Below, one piece after another: positions 1 through 9,999 of a stretch of DNA of 64,000 bases. Position 1 is the first letter of the stretch. Each line of letters begins with the position of its first letter. The position numbers and the translations under genes were made by a program. Source of the DNA: an uncultured Fibrobacter sp. (lineage in GTDB: Bacteria; Fibrobacterota; Fibrobacteria; Fibrobacterales; Fibrobacteraceae); NCBI GenBank assembly GCA_946413655.1, contig CAMKLO010000002.1:78744-142743 (forward strand). The letters are read 5' to 3'. The notes beneath the pieces were generated by a model, which saw only the letters and a program-made list of their open reading frames with translations, did not search any database and had not been told where the DNA came from.

Positions 1-4
1 TCTT

Positions 5-727
5 ATGAATCGTCTTTTCTTATCTATTCTCTTCTTTGCTGCTTTGGCTTACTCCCATAAGACGGACAGTTTGTTCGTGCCGCCGAAGCCGGAGAAGCCT
101 TTGCGTTATTGCGAATCAGCGGAAAAGTGGATTGAATACGCTACGCACAATTCCAAGCTTGTCGAAATAACGGATATGGAAGGAATTCGCATGGACTTGC
201 GTTATGCGACGTTTAACAACGTAACGGGTCACGACATGTATTGCGGAAACCAGCGTGCGTTTATTCATAAAGATGCTTTGCCGAAGTTGAAACGCGCTCT
301 TGCAATTATCGCAAAAGAGTTGCCGGGGTATTCGCTTGTGATTTTTGATGCGGCGCGTCCGTTGTATGCGCAATCGGTTCTGAAGAGTTCTGTTGCAGGG
401 ACGCCTTATAGCCACTTCGTTTCTTCGGGCAAAACGGGAGGTCTCCACAATTACGGTTTAGCGCTGGATTTAGGGCTCGCCGATAGCACGGGCAATTTGC
501 TGGACATGGGCGCCGATTTCGATTCGTTCGAACGTTGTGCGGGAATCGTGGGTGAGGCGGATGCTTTGAAATCTGGTCGCCTCACGCAAGAACAAATTAA
601 CAACCGCAATCTGCTTCGCAAAATCATGAAACGTGCGGGCTGGGTGATGTTGCCTAGCGAATGGTGGCATTTTAACGCTTTCACGCGCACTTACACTAGG
701 GAACACTATCCGCTGTTCCCGATGTAG
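5..727 (+). CDS. D-Ala-D-Ala dipeptidase, VanX/DdpX-like (M15D)
   Basis: ORF with hydrophobic N-terminus; motifs MDLRYATFNN, DAARPL, SSGKTGGLHNYGLALDL, EWWHFN typical of VanX-type metallopeptidases. Confidence 0.88.
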   Translation: MNRLFLSILFFAALAYSHKTDSLFVPPKPEKPLRYCESAEKWIEYATHNSKLVEITDMEGIRMDLRYATFNNVTGHDMYCGNQRAFIHKDALPKLKRALAIIAKELPGYSLVIFDAARPLYAQSVLKSSVAGTPYSHFVSSGKTGGLHNYGLALDLGLADSTGNLLDMGADFDSFERCAGIVGEADALKSGRLTQEQINNRNLLRKIMKRAGWVMLPSEWWHFNAFTRTYTREHYPLFPM

Positions 728-736
728 TTGTGCTAA

Positions 737-819
737 GTTTTAGGTTACAGGGGTTAGGTTATAATAATCAAACTCTGATGCCTATTTTTTTCTAATACCT
801 ACAACCTATTACCTAAAGC
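737..819. repeat. 7-bp-period array with inverted arms (locus A)
   Basis: GTTTTAG|GTTACAG|GGGTTAG|GTTATAA (737-764) and opposing CTAATAC|CTACAAC|CTATTAC|CTAAAGC (792-819) between two convergent genes; overlaps the Sua5 stop codon. Confidence 0.75.
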
Positions 820-1775
820 CTCTTAATGCTTGCGCGTTTCAGACGGTCATTGAGCGCCATGCCAACGCCTGTATTCGGAATCGGATCGACGAGAATCAAG
901 TCGTATTCAGTTTTGTCGAGGTCGTGCATGAAGGCGTAAAGTTTGGATGTGGCTTCGACCATGTCGCCTGTAGCAGACAAGTTTACTGTGGCGGGAATAG
1001 GGCCTGCTTGAGTGCCGAATGCGATGCGGACGGTATGCTCGGGTAGCGTATAGCCGACCGGAATTTCGCCGTAGTAAAGCGGGACTTGCGGGCGGTAATG
1101 CGTATCGCACTGGCCGGGGGCGAGCATCGGCTGGCCTGGCTTGGATGTGGATTCCTTGATGGCGACATCACCGAGAACTTTCGCGAACATTTCGGGCGTT
1201 ATTGCGCCTGGGCGGAGGACTGTGGGCTTTTCTCCTGTAAGCGAGATGATTGAACTTTCGACTCCAACGGAACAGGGGCCGCCATCGACAATGCCTGCGA
1301 TGCGGTCGGCGAGCTGTGCTGCAACGTGTTCGGCGGTTGTCGGACTCACGTGCTTAAAGAGGTTTGCGCTTGGCGCTGCGAGCGGAAGTCCCGATTCCTT
1401 GATGATTGCCTGTGCAATCGGATGGCTCGGGAAGCGTACAGCGACGGAGGGGAGGGCGCTTGTGCAAAGGTCGGGGATGCAGTCCTTCTTGGGGAGGATT
1501 ATGGTCATCGGGCCAGGCCAATAAGCTTCGGCGAGCCTGTAGGCGCTATCGGGAATGTCTTTTGCGATGTCTGTGAGTTGCGCGATATCTGCGATGTGGA
1601 CAATCAACGGGTCGAACGTCGGGCGTTCTTTGGCTGCGAAAATTTTTGCGAGCGCCTTGGGCTCGAACGCGTTACCGGCGAGTCCGTAAACGGTTTCTGT
1701 CGGGATGGCGACGACTTCGCCTGCTTTAAGGAGACGGGCTGCTTCGCTTACACTTGTCCATGGTGGAAATTTCAT
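813..1775 (-). CDS. tsaC: L-threonylcarbamoyladenylate synthase (Sua5/YwlC/TsaC family)
   Basis: GEVVAIPTETVYGLAGNAF, LPLAAPSANLFKHVSPTTAEHV, STVLRPGAI-type motifs. Confidence 0.93.
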   Translation of the reverse strand: MKFPPWTSVSEAARLLKAGEVVAIPTETVYGLAGNAFEPKALAKIFAAKERPTFDPLIVHIADIAQLTDIAKDIPDSAYRLAEAYWPGPMTIILPKKDCIPDLCTSALPSVAVRFPSHPIAQAIIKESGLPLAAPSANLFKHVSPTTAEHVAAQLADRIAGIVDGGPCSVGVESSIISLTGEKPTVLRPGAITPEMFAKVLGDVAIKESTSKPGQPMLAPGQCDTHYRPQVPLYYGEIPVGYTLPEHTVRIAFGTQAGPIPATVNLSATGDMVEATSKLYAFMHDLDKTEYDLILVDPIPNTGVGMALNDRLKRASIKRL

Positions 1776-1902
1776 TGTAAATTCGGATTTTGGAAGTCGA
1801 AATTATGAATTTTTGTAAAAAATAGAAAATGTAAAGGAATTTAATCTCTTTGTTCTTCTCGGCTTGATTGTAAATCTCCATTTTTTATGGTATAAAAAGA
1901 AA

Positions 1903-1922
1903 ATGCCCGCATACGCGGGCAT
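1903..1922 (-). terminator. intrinsic terminator of the DUF349 gene
   Basis: ATGCCCGC-ATAC-GCGGGCAT stem with a T-rich tract on the minus strand, just past the stop. Confidence 0.75.
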
Positions 1923-1952
1923 GATAAGGTTGTTGTGCTTTCGCTATTTTGC

Positions 1953-4868
1953 TTAGGCTTCGCTGACAGCGGCTGCTGCCGGAACTTCTTCCTTCTTTTC
2001 GTCTTTGCGGCCGAAGGCAAATACTTGGTCGCAAGCCGTGTTGAAGCGCTTCCAGATCTTTTCGGAATGTTCACGAGGAACGGCACCGACTTCTTTCCAT
2101 AAGCGGCGGAAGTGCTTGACCTTGTTCATCGAGGCAACAACAGTCTGATCGTTCAAGTCGGTGAGCAGGTCTTCGGCCTGTTCGCAGAGGAGAATCTTCT
2201 TCTGGAGGTTGTTCTGGCGTGCCTGTTCCTGAATGTCCAGCTGGTCGCGACGGCGAGTGAAGAAGTCATCGCAAGCGTCACGGAAAGCGTTCTGGAGTTC
2301 GGCATCGTCATCACCGCAAGAACCGAGCGTTACCCATTCCTTTTGGAGGTCGCGGACGGCATCGGCGAGCTGGTTGGAGCCTGCGCTTTCGGCAAACTGA
2401 CGAACCTTTTCGATGGTGTCTTGCTTCTTCTTCTTGATATCTGCGATTTTCGCCTGGAGTTCCGGATCGGATTCAGCCATCTTGGCGACAATCTTGTTGA
2501 CGATGGCGTTGTAGCGGTCGTTGATGTTTTCAACGGCGTCCTTCGGAACCATGCCGATGGTTTTCCATTCGGCTTCGATAGCCTTGTAAGCTTCGATGAT
2601 TTCGGGCGTGATGTTCTCGATATCGAATGCTTCGAGCTTTTCGCAAAGAGCCTGCTTCTGTTCTAGGTTCTTCTGCTTGGCAGCATCCATTTCTTCGAAG
2701 TGGCTGCGCTTCTTTTCGAAGAACGAATCGCATGCGGTACGGAAGCGCGTCCAAATTTCGTCGGACTTGCTCTTGGGTACCGGACCTGTAGATTTCCAGG
2801 CGTCTTGCAACTGTTTGAGTTTGGTCGATGTGGCGTTCCAATCGGTCGAATCCTTGATGGCTTCGGCTTCGATGCAGAGTGCGACCTTCTTTTCGTAGTT
2901 CGCTTCGCGGCTATCGTCTTCGCGCTTGACGTTTTCCTTGTGCTGAGCGTAGAAGGCGTTTACGGCGTCTTTGAAACGCTTGTTCAAGTCTGCAAAATTC
3001 TCTTTCGGAACCATGCCGATGTTTTTCCAGTTTTCCTGGATTTCCTGCACGGCCTTAAACTTGTCTTTCCAGAAAATTTCGGTGCTTGCAACCAAGTCTT
3101 CGACTTTTTTGCAGAGGCCTTCCTTTTCGGCTAGGTTCTTCAAGCGTTCGGCGTTCTGTTCTTCGATGAACGGAGCGCAATTTTCCTTAATCTTATCGAC
3201 GAGTGCCTGGAAACGGTCCCTGTAATCTTGGAACTTGGCTGCGGAAATAGGGCCGATTTCACGCCACTTGCCGCAGAGTTCACGGAGCTTCGAAAGAACG
3301 GCCTGGCTCGGGGCTTCCTTGGAGAGGGCGTCCATTTCTTCGATGATGGTGTCGCGATCTTTTTCGTTGTGCCAGTTCTCCCACTGCTGCATTTCCTGGA
3401 AGCGGGATGTTGCAATCTTGTATTCCTGCCAGAGATCGTGATACTTGAATTTGTTTTCGCCAACGATTTCCTTCCATTCCTGGTAGGTGTCACGGAGAAT
3501 CTTATGAATTTCGCGGAATTCCTGGTTCTCGTCGATGTTCTGGATGCGTTCGATGAGACCGCGGAGTTTTTTGGAATTTTCTTCGATGACTTTCTGGGAT
3601 TTTTCGTTGAACGCGCTGATGAGTTCGTTCAACTTGGTGCGAAGCGCATTATAGGATTGGAGAATCGGGTCATCCCCTTCGAGGAGCGGCAACTTTTCCC
3701 ATTCACGGACGATGGCGTGCAGGTGTTTGCCTGTATTTTCGTCGATTTCCGTTTCGGAAAGAGCCTGGAGGCGTTCGAGAAGACTCTTGCGGATGGCAAT
3801 TTCTTCTTCGCTGGCGTTCTCGGTTTCGGCTGATGGAATGACTATTTTTTTTGCTTCTTCCGTCTTGAAATAGGCGTTGTTGAAACGCTTGGTCGAGGCA
3901 GAGTCCATGATGGACTTGTTGGCTGTCCATTCTTCGACGATGGCGTTCACGCGTTCGGCGTTTTCTTCTGTTGAGCCGGCTTCAAGCATAGATTCAAGTT
4001 CTGCAAGCGTTTCGGTCAAGTGCTGGATCTTGGCTTGCTTTTCGGCTTCGGCATTCTCGGCGGCCTTCTTTTCGGCGTTGGCTTCGTCGTAGAATTTGTT
4101 GAAGCTAGAATAAATCTCGTCAAGTTCGGCGGCACAGTCACCCATGCCAAGAGCGCTTGCTTCTTTCATCAAGTCATCGAATTGCGGCTTCGTGGCTATG
4201 GCGTCTTTCTGGGCGGCAAGGTAGTGTGCTTGCTTAATGAGGGCCTCGCGCTTGCTCTGCAAAAGTTCAGCTGCTTTTTTGCCGTTGTCTTCAGCTTCCT
4301 TCTTGATACGAACTTTGTCTGAAATTTTTTTGCGGACGGAGCTATGCTTGGAGTTCTTGATGAGATCTGTTTGCAGCGATTCGGATGTGACGCGGTCTGC
4401 GGCATCCAGTGCGATTTCTTCGCTTGTGTCGCGCGTTGCAATCTGTGCGAGGAGCGATTGCTTGCTGCACTGCTTGACAAGTTCCTTTTTGAGCGTTATG
4501 TTGTTCGTTGCCTTGAGAACATCTTCGGTATAGCGGGTATCCTTGATCGTGGCGATGAATCCACGAATCTCGTCGCTCAAATTCGATTCGCTAAAGTTTT
4601 TCAGTTTTTTGACGATTTCCTCGAAAGCTCTAGTTTCTGCCAAACGGCGAACGCCGGCATCGCTGTCTTTCGTAGAAATATCCTGAAGTGTCTTAATAAT
4701 TGCAAGTTTCTTGATTGCAGCCATTCTCACTTCGACATTATCATCGGAAAGGGCGACTCGTTCGACAATGTCTTGACTACTGAGTTCATCCAATTCGGCA
4801 ACCGCTTCGATGCGCTTTGCAGGGTTGGAATTTTGCCATTTCGGTTTAAATGCGTCAAAAAAGCTCAT
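1953..4868 (-). CDS. large DUF349 multi-repeat protein
   Basis: Repeated W..IG.VP/..F....ACD.FF units (EIWTRFRTACDSFFEKK, EIWKRFNTACDQVF, AKFQDYRDRFQALVDKI) typical of DUF349. Confidence 0.85.
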   Translation of the reverse strand: MSFFDAFKPKWQNSNPAKRIEAVAELDELSSQDIVERVALSDDNVEVRMAAIKKLAIIKTLQDISTKDSDAGVRRLAETRAFEEIVKKLKNFSESNLSDEIRGFIATIKDTRYTEDVLKATNNITLKKELVKQCSKQSLLAQIATRDTSEEIALDAADRVTSESLQTDLIKNSKHSSVRKKISDKVRIKKEAEDNGKKAAELLQSKREALIKQAHYLAAQKDAIATKPQFDDLMKEASALGMGDCAAELDEIYSSFNKFYDEANAEKKAAENAEAEKQAKIQHLTETLAELESMLEAGSTEENAERVNAIVEEWTANKSIMDSASTKRFNNAYFKTEEAKKIVIPSAETENASEEEIAIRKSLLERLQALSETEIDENTGKHLHAIVREWEKLPLLEGDDPILQSYNALRTKLNELISAFNEKSQKVIEENSKKLRGLIERIQNIDENQEFREIHKILRDTYQEWKEIVGENKFKYHDLWQEYKIATSRFQEMQQWENWHNEKDRDTIIEEMDALSKEAPSQAVLSKLRELCGKWREIGPISAAKFQDYRDRFQALVDKIKENCAPFIEEQNAERLKNLAEKEGLCKKVEDLVASTEIFWKDKFKAVQEIQENWKNIGMVPKENFADLNKRFKDAVNAFYAQHKENVKREDDSREANYEKKVALCIEAEAIKDSTDWNATSTKLKQLQDAWKSTGPVPKSKSDEIWTRFRTACDSFFEKKRSHFEEMDAAKQKNLEQKQALCEKLEAFDIENITPEIIEAYKAIEAEWKTIGMVPKDAVENINDRYNAIVNKIVAKMAESDPELQAKIADIKKKKQDTIEKVRQFAESAGSNQLADAVRDLQKEWVTLGSCGDDDAELQNAFRDACDDFFTRRRDQLDIQEQARQNNLQKKILLCEQAEDLLTDLNDQTVVASMNKVKHFRRLWKEVGAVPREHSEKIWKRFNTACDQVFAFGRKDEKKEEVPAAAAVSEA

Positions 4869-4999
4869 AATATCTCCAATAGGTAGGCGGGGCTTTCACT
4901 GCTCCGTATAGCATAATCTAACTAAAAAAAACTTGTAGTCAGGAAATTTTACACGAATTTAGGCCCATTTAAGGTTGTATCAATAACTATCTTTGCCCC

Positions 5000-7057
5000 G
5001 TGGCAAAAAGAATTCCAAAGACGACGGCTCCAGAGATGGTCAAGGAACGCTGTGATTCGGCGCTTATTTCTCGTTTTTGTGAAGTTTATATCCCTTTGGC
5101 TCCTTCGGTTTTCACTTATGGAGTGCCTGAAGGTGCAAAAATTGTCCGTGGGAGCGTCGTCTGGGTTCAGCTCGCCCGCCGCAAGCCGACTTTGGCCTTA
5201 GTGAGCCGAGTTCACGGAGAAAAACCGGATTTCGATGTCCGCTATGCATGTCCGCACGAGTCGGGTTACGTTTTTTCCGAACGTTATATGGAATCGCTGG
5301 AGTGGGTCGCTAAATATTATGTAAGTACGCCCATGCGCACTTTGAATGTGTTTTGGCCTGCCGATTTTGACAAGTACCTCGATGCGTTGTTTGTCGAAAA
5401 AAACGCTGAACCTCGGGGCGAGGCTTTGCCGGATGGACCCGAAATGGCGGTTGGTTCGGACTTGCCCCCCTTGACAGACGAACAGGGGACGGCGCTTGCC
5501 AGTCTTGTGGATGATTTGGACAAGGATGGTTTTCGGGCAACGCTCTTGCATGGTGTAACCGGTAGCGGAAAGACTCGCGTTTATCAGGAACTTGTACGGG
5601 AAGCATTGTCACGGAACAAGCGTGTATTGATTCTTGTGCCGGAAATCGGGCTTACTCCTCAGACGGCGGCTCGGTTTGCGGATTACCTAAAGATTCCCGT
5701 GGTCGTGCTGCATTCGGCTTTGTCGGCGCCCAAAAAACGCGAAGGTTATTTGTCTGTACTGGATGGTTCTGCCAAGGTTGTGCTCGGAACGCGCAGTGCG
5801 ATTCTTTCGCCGTTCGAATTCGATGTCGTTATTCTAGATGAAGAACACGACTCCTCGTTTAAACAACAGGACCCGGCTCCGCGTTACCATACACGCGACC
5901 TGGCGTTCCACTTGGCGCAAAAGTACGGGGCGCTTGTCGTGCTTGGCAGTGCGACGCCTTGCCTTGAAACATACCGCAATGCGAAGGCCGGGAACCTCAA
6001 GCTCTTGACGCTCAAGAAACGTGCAACGGCGGCTCCGCTTCCTGAGGTGACGGTTGTCGATATGGGAAAGGTGCGCCAACAGAAAGACGTACTCATGTCG
6101 CCGGCTTTGCGCGATGCTCTTTCGGAATGTATCGCGAGTGGAAACCAGGCGGTTATTCTCATGAACCGCCGCGGGTACTCCAAGATAAGAGTTTGTTCTA
6201 AATGCGGCGAGACGCTTTATTGCAAACATTGCCACATTCCGCTGGTGTATCATAAACAGTATCATGCGTTGCTGTGTCATTATTGCGCAACGCTGTATCC
6301 TGTTGATACGCCGTGCCCGTCATGCGGTGCGGATACGTATGAGTTTGTCGGTGGAGCCATTGAAAAACTCGAAGAAGAAATTCAAGAGTGGATTGCCGAT
6401 GCCAAAGTGATTCGCATGGACCGCGATACGACGCAGAACGTGGGGGCTGTCGAAAAAATCTTGACATCGTTCAGAAATCGCGAATACAATATTTTGCTTG
6501 GAACGCAGATGGTCGCGAAAGGACATGATTTTCCAGGGGTAAAGCTGGTCGGAATTGTCGGTGCCGATTCTGGGCTTGGCGTTCCTGATTTTCGCTCAAC
6601 TGAAAAATTGTTTCAATTGTTGAGCCAGACGGCAGGCCGTGCGGGACGTGCAGGGGGAGGCGGTCGCGTGTTCATCCAGACGCTCAATCCGGCAGAACCT
6701 GTGATGCAGTATGCCATACGCCATGACTTTGATGGATTTGCCGACTTGGAATCTTCAAATAGGCAAATGGCGTTTTATCCGCCGTTCTGCAAGCTTGTCG
6801 AAATCAGTTGCGGTTCGCGAGATGAATCGCTTCTTCGCAATACGGTGAAACGCCTTGAAGGCATTTTGCGCAAGGAATCTGCCTTGACAGTCCTTGGACC
6901 TGTCGATGCTTTTGTCCCGAAAGTGCAGAATGTTTATTGGGCCAAACTTTACGTCAAAACTCAAAATCTTTCGGCTGTGCGTAAGGTTCTTGCTCCGATT
7001 CTCAATGCCGCAAAGCCGTGGGTCGCCGGTGTCGAAATCAAAGTTGAATTTGAATAA
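5000..7057 (+). CDS. priA: primosomal protein N' (PriA helicase)
   Basis: GTG start; Walker A GVTGSGKT, DEEHD, zinc-binding CSKCGETLYCKHCHIPL...CHYC...CPSCG, LLSQTAGRAGRAG. Confidence 0.95.
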   Translation: MAKRIPKTTAPEMVKERCDSALISRFCEVYIPLAPSVFTYGVPEGAKIVRGSVVWVQLARRKPTLALVSRVHGEKPDFDVRYACPHESGYVFSERYMESLEWVAKYYVSTPMRTLNVFWPADFDKYLDALFVEKNAEPRGEALPDGPEMAVGSDLPPLTDEQGTALASLVDDLDKDGFRATLLHGVTGSGKTRVYQELVREALSRNKRVLILVPEIGLTPQTAARFADYLKIPVVVLHSALSAPKKREGYLSVLDGSAKVVLGTRSAILSPFEFDVVILDEEHDSSFKQQDPAPRYHTRDLAFHLAQKYGALVVLGSATPCLETYRNAKAGNLKLLTLKKRATAAPLPEVTVVDMGKVRQQKDVLMSPALRDALSECIASGNQAVILMNRRGYSKIRVCSKCGETLYCKHCHIPLVYHKQYHALLCHYCATLYPVDTPCPSCGADTYEFVGGAIEKLEEEIQEWIADAKVIRMDRDTTQNVGAVEKILTSFRNREYNILLGTQMVAKGHDFPGVKLVGIVGADSGLGVPDFRSTEKLFQLLSQTAGRAGRAGGGGRVFIQTLNPAEPVMQYAIRHDFDGFADLESSNRQMAFYPPFCKLVEISCGSRDESLLRNTVKRLEGILRKESALTVLGPVDAFVPKVQNVYWAKLYVKTQNLSAVRKVLAPILNAAKPWVAGVEIKVEFE

Positions 7058-7141
7058 GGAGTACTCATCTTTTTTTTACACGGCGTTACTTTGTATGCAA
7101 GTTAAACAAGCTGACCGATTGCGTTAGCGACAATAATCCGC

Positions 7142-8074
7142 TCAAAAAGAGGCGCAATAGGGCTTAATACTGTCAGGTAATGATTTCATATCGATGCCGG
7201 TACCGTTGAGGACTATTTTTTTGAGTTTCGTGAGCTTGCTTAAATCTGGAAGACTGGTAACGTGTTTAAGATCCTCTAGTCTTATGATCTCAAGGTTTGT
7301 CATATCTTCAAGGAATGAAATGTCGTCCAGCTTATTTATTCGCCAAAGTTCTATCTCATGAAGATTCTTAAGTTTTGCCAATTCATGCAAGTCGTTATTT
7401 GAATTCCAAAGAAGCGCCAGTTTTTCCAGATTCATCTTCTGAAGAAACGAGAAGTCGGTAATTTTAATTCCTCTTAATGATAGTTCCTTGAGCTTAGGAA
7501 GTTGACTCAACAATTCAATATTCTTTTTCGCTTTCTTGCCTAGCCACAAACTTTTCAAGTTTACATATTTCAGAATCCATGCACAGTCAAATACGACTCC
7601 CGGTCCCATCGTATCAGCTGTAATGAGCAAATCTTCCAAATCGTCTGAAAGATATTTAATAAATTCGTAGTTTCTCAGATCAAAACATTCAATATAAAAT
7701 TGTTTTAATCGCAATCGGGCCAGCACATCAAAATTAATCTTTTGTTGATCATTTCTGAAATCTATACGGTCGATACAAAGGTTTTTCAGATGAGGCATTT
7801 TCAAAAGGAACGAAATATCTACTTTATCTTCATCATAAAAACCAAAAAGCCTGAAAGTGATGTCTTGTCGTAAAGAAAGAATCTCGTCTATTTTCTGGTA
7901 AGCTTTGTCTGGCAAGGGCTTTGATATCTGAATACGTTCAATTTTCTTGTTGTCAACGATTGCACGGATTACCTGGTCATCAATGTCCTTATACCCGAGC
8001 AACTCGAAACAACCGTCAGTCCGAGTCTCGTTCGTTACATGAACCAAGTTTGTATGATTTATATAAGCTCCCAT
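7142..8074 (-). CDS. leucine-rich-repeat protein
   Basis: Repeated LxxLxxLxLxxxxI units (LSQLPKLKELSLRGIKI, LAKLKNLHEIELWRINKL, LSKLTKLKKIVLNGTGI). Confidence 0.8.
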   Translation of the reverse strand: MGAYINHTNLVHVTNETRTDGCFELLGYKDIDDQVIRAIVDNKKIERIQISKPLPDKAYQKIDEILSLRQDITFRLFGFYDEDKVDISFLLKMPHLKNLCIDRIDFRNDQQKINFDVLARLRLKQFYIECFDLRNYEFIKYLSDDLEDLLITADTMGPGVVFDCAWILKYVNLKSLWLGKKAKKNIELLSQLPKLKELSLRGIKITDFSFLQKMNLEKLALLWNSNNDLHELAKLKNLHEIELWRINKLDDISFLEDMTNLEIIRLEDLKHVTSLPDLSKLTKLKKIVLNGTGIDMKSLPDSIKPYCASF

Positions 8075-8198
8075 TATAGTTTTCCTTCTCTAATATAAGC
8101 CTCTAGTTAAACTTACTCATAATATATACTTTTGGCAATTTGCCGTGGGAGTTTAGGTGGGGTAAAACATTATTGCTGAAAAAAGTCCCTATAAAATG

Positions 8199-9107
8199 TT
8201 AATGACTGATGGCTCCGTTCACTTTGCTAATTTTCCCATCGAAATAGACGAAGTCGCCGTTCTTGTTTTTCCACACGGCGCGGAAAACGGTCGGGCGCTT
8301 GATACCGTCCGAGTATTCCTTGTAATTTTCGCATTGCGCTTCCCAGGGGGTGTATTCAATTGTTCCGTCGGGTGAAATTTGACCGCGATCATTTGTTGTA
8401 AACGAGGTCATTTCGTAAGCGTCGTTGAAGTGGAAAATGCCGGTTGCAGTTACGCCTTTGTTTGTAATCGTGGCTTCTACGGCGTGCTCGTTAATTTGCT
8501 TGAACGTGATGAAATCTTTCAAGAGTGTTTCTGGCAAAAAGAGAGCTTCAGCGAGATAGGTGATGAGACTTGCCTTGTCCATTGCAGAGCCAGTCTGGTC
8601 GAATAGCGTGATGAGTTTCGCGAGGACGCCCTTCATGCCGCCTTTGCCGTTCATGTAATAATCGTAGCCTTGGAACGGGATGCCGAACATTTTGCTGTCG
8701 ATAAAAGCGAGCCTGTCCGGCGAATCGGCAAAGTCCACATGCGTATAATCGATTTTGAGTCGCGGCTTGTTTACGCCCATCCCGAAATCGACATTTTTGT
8801 ATTCCATGATTAAGTGCGTGCGCCTTTCGCTGTCGATGTAGCCGCACGTTTCTAGATATTTTTGAATGAGGGGCGGGAGGCTTGCGATACTCGCAGAATC
8901 TAGCGTTCCGGTGATTGCTGCGGAACTTTTCAACCTTGCTTCAACATCGTTCTGAAACTGCGTTTTGACGGACGAATAGGGAATGTTGAACCAAATTGCC
9001 AAAAGCAAAATGATGGCGGCGATGATAATCAAGATAGCCATGAAAATTCTCTTTGCGGGTTTCATTTTTTGCATGATTTTTTTAATGCTTGAAATTAATT
9101 GGAACAA
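8199..9107 (-). CDS. membrane-anchored protein, DUF6544-like
   Basis: N-terminal TM helix, then LPPLIQKYLETCGYID...YKNVDFGM...FGIPFQGYDYYMNGKGGMKGVL. Confidence 0.6.
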   Translation of the reverse strand: MFQLISSIKKIMQKMKPAKRIFMAILIIIAAIILLLAIWFNIPYSSVKTQFQNDVEARLKSSAAITGTLDSASIASLPPLIQKYLETCGYIDSERRTHLIMEYKNVDFGMGVNKPRLKIDYTHVDFADSPDRLAFIDSKMFGIPFQGYDYYMNGKGGMKGVLAKLITLFDQTGSAMDKASLITYLAEALFLPETLLKDFITFKQINEHAVEATITNKGVTATGIFHFNDAYEMTSFTTNDRGQISPDGTIEYTPWEAQCENYKEYSDGIKRPTVFRAVWKNKNGDFVYFDGKISKVNGAISH

Positions 9108-9988
9108 CCTTTTGTCGGATTTATTTTTGAATCTTTTGTAAGGCTTTTGATTTTTTTTACTAAACGTTGTGCGTTGGGATGATATTCATCAATGTCAGGA
9201 AGGTCTAATTTTATCGTTGTTGCGTTTTTGTTATTAGCAAGCTCAATAGATGCGTGTGGATGAAGGCACGCATCTGCAAAAGGGCTATAATCGGTCTCTT
9301 GTTGATAATAAGTGATTTCTTCAATGATGTCTTGAGTCAAGTCTGGAGGCAAATCATTGCGATAACATGAATCAATTTCCGATTTGCCGTCGCCAATATA
9401 ATTGCTTTCTATTGTCTTTAGTATGATGGAATCTTTATATACGGAGATATTCACGGTAAGCCATTCAATGCCTGCACTAAGTGATGCGAATACGTTGATG
9501 TCACTGTTTTTATCGGCTTCTGGGTGGTCTGTATAAAATTCATTTATGGATTGTTCTTCTCGTTCCGTTTGAAAAACGAATCCAAAAGCACGATTGTATA
9601 GAAATTCAAAACCTGAAAGGATTACAAAAAATGCAATAAACGAGAGGGCGAGATAACATGTTCTTTGCTTTTTTGTTTTTTTGCATGTGGTAAAGTAAAA
9701 TGTAGATAAAGGAATAAATGCTGTGATCAGCCCGCAAAAGTAGCATGCGTAAATGTAGGATGGTCGCGCTTCGAATGCATTTTCAGTGACAAAAACTATT
9801 CCGACAGAAAGACCTGCCGCAATAGAAATGGCTAGCAGAATAGAAATGATTCTTCCGGCAATAAAAAATACTTTGTGGAACTTGGTGGAAATGTTGGAAA
9901 ATACACCAAATAAAAATGGAATTATTGCAAAAATGATAATAAGTACAAGTTTTGCAATAGTCATGAATAGTGCGTATGTCGGTTCCAT
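9095..9988 (-). CDS. hypothetical multispanning membrane protein
   Basis: Complete ORF with about four N-terminal hydrophobic helices; 13-nt overlap with the next gene. Confidence 0.6.
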   Translation of the reverse strand: MEPTYALFMTIAKLVLIIIFAIIPFLFGVFSNISTKFHKVFFIAGRIISILLAISIAAGLSVGIVFVTENAFEARPSYIYACYFCGLITAFIPLSTFYFTTCKKTKKQRTCYLALSFIAFFVILSGFEFLYNRAFGFVFQTEREEQSINEFYTDHPEADKNSDINVFASLSAGIEWLTVNISVYKDSIILKTIESNYIGDGKSEIDSCYRNDLPPDLTQDIIEEITYYQQETDYSPFADACLHPHASIELANNKNATTIKLDLPDIDEYHPNAQRLVKKIKSLTKDSKINPTKGCSN

Positions 9989-9999
9989 AATTTTTCCGT

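Noticed and set aside
1141-1808. Plus-strand ORFs overlapping the Sua5/TsaC gene
   Set aside because: Opposite a well-recognised TsaC family gene; translations show no domain.
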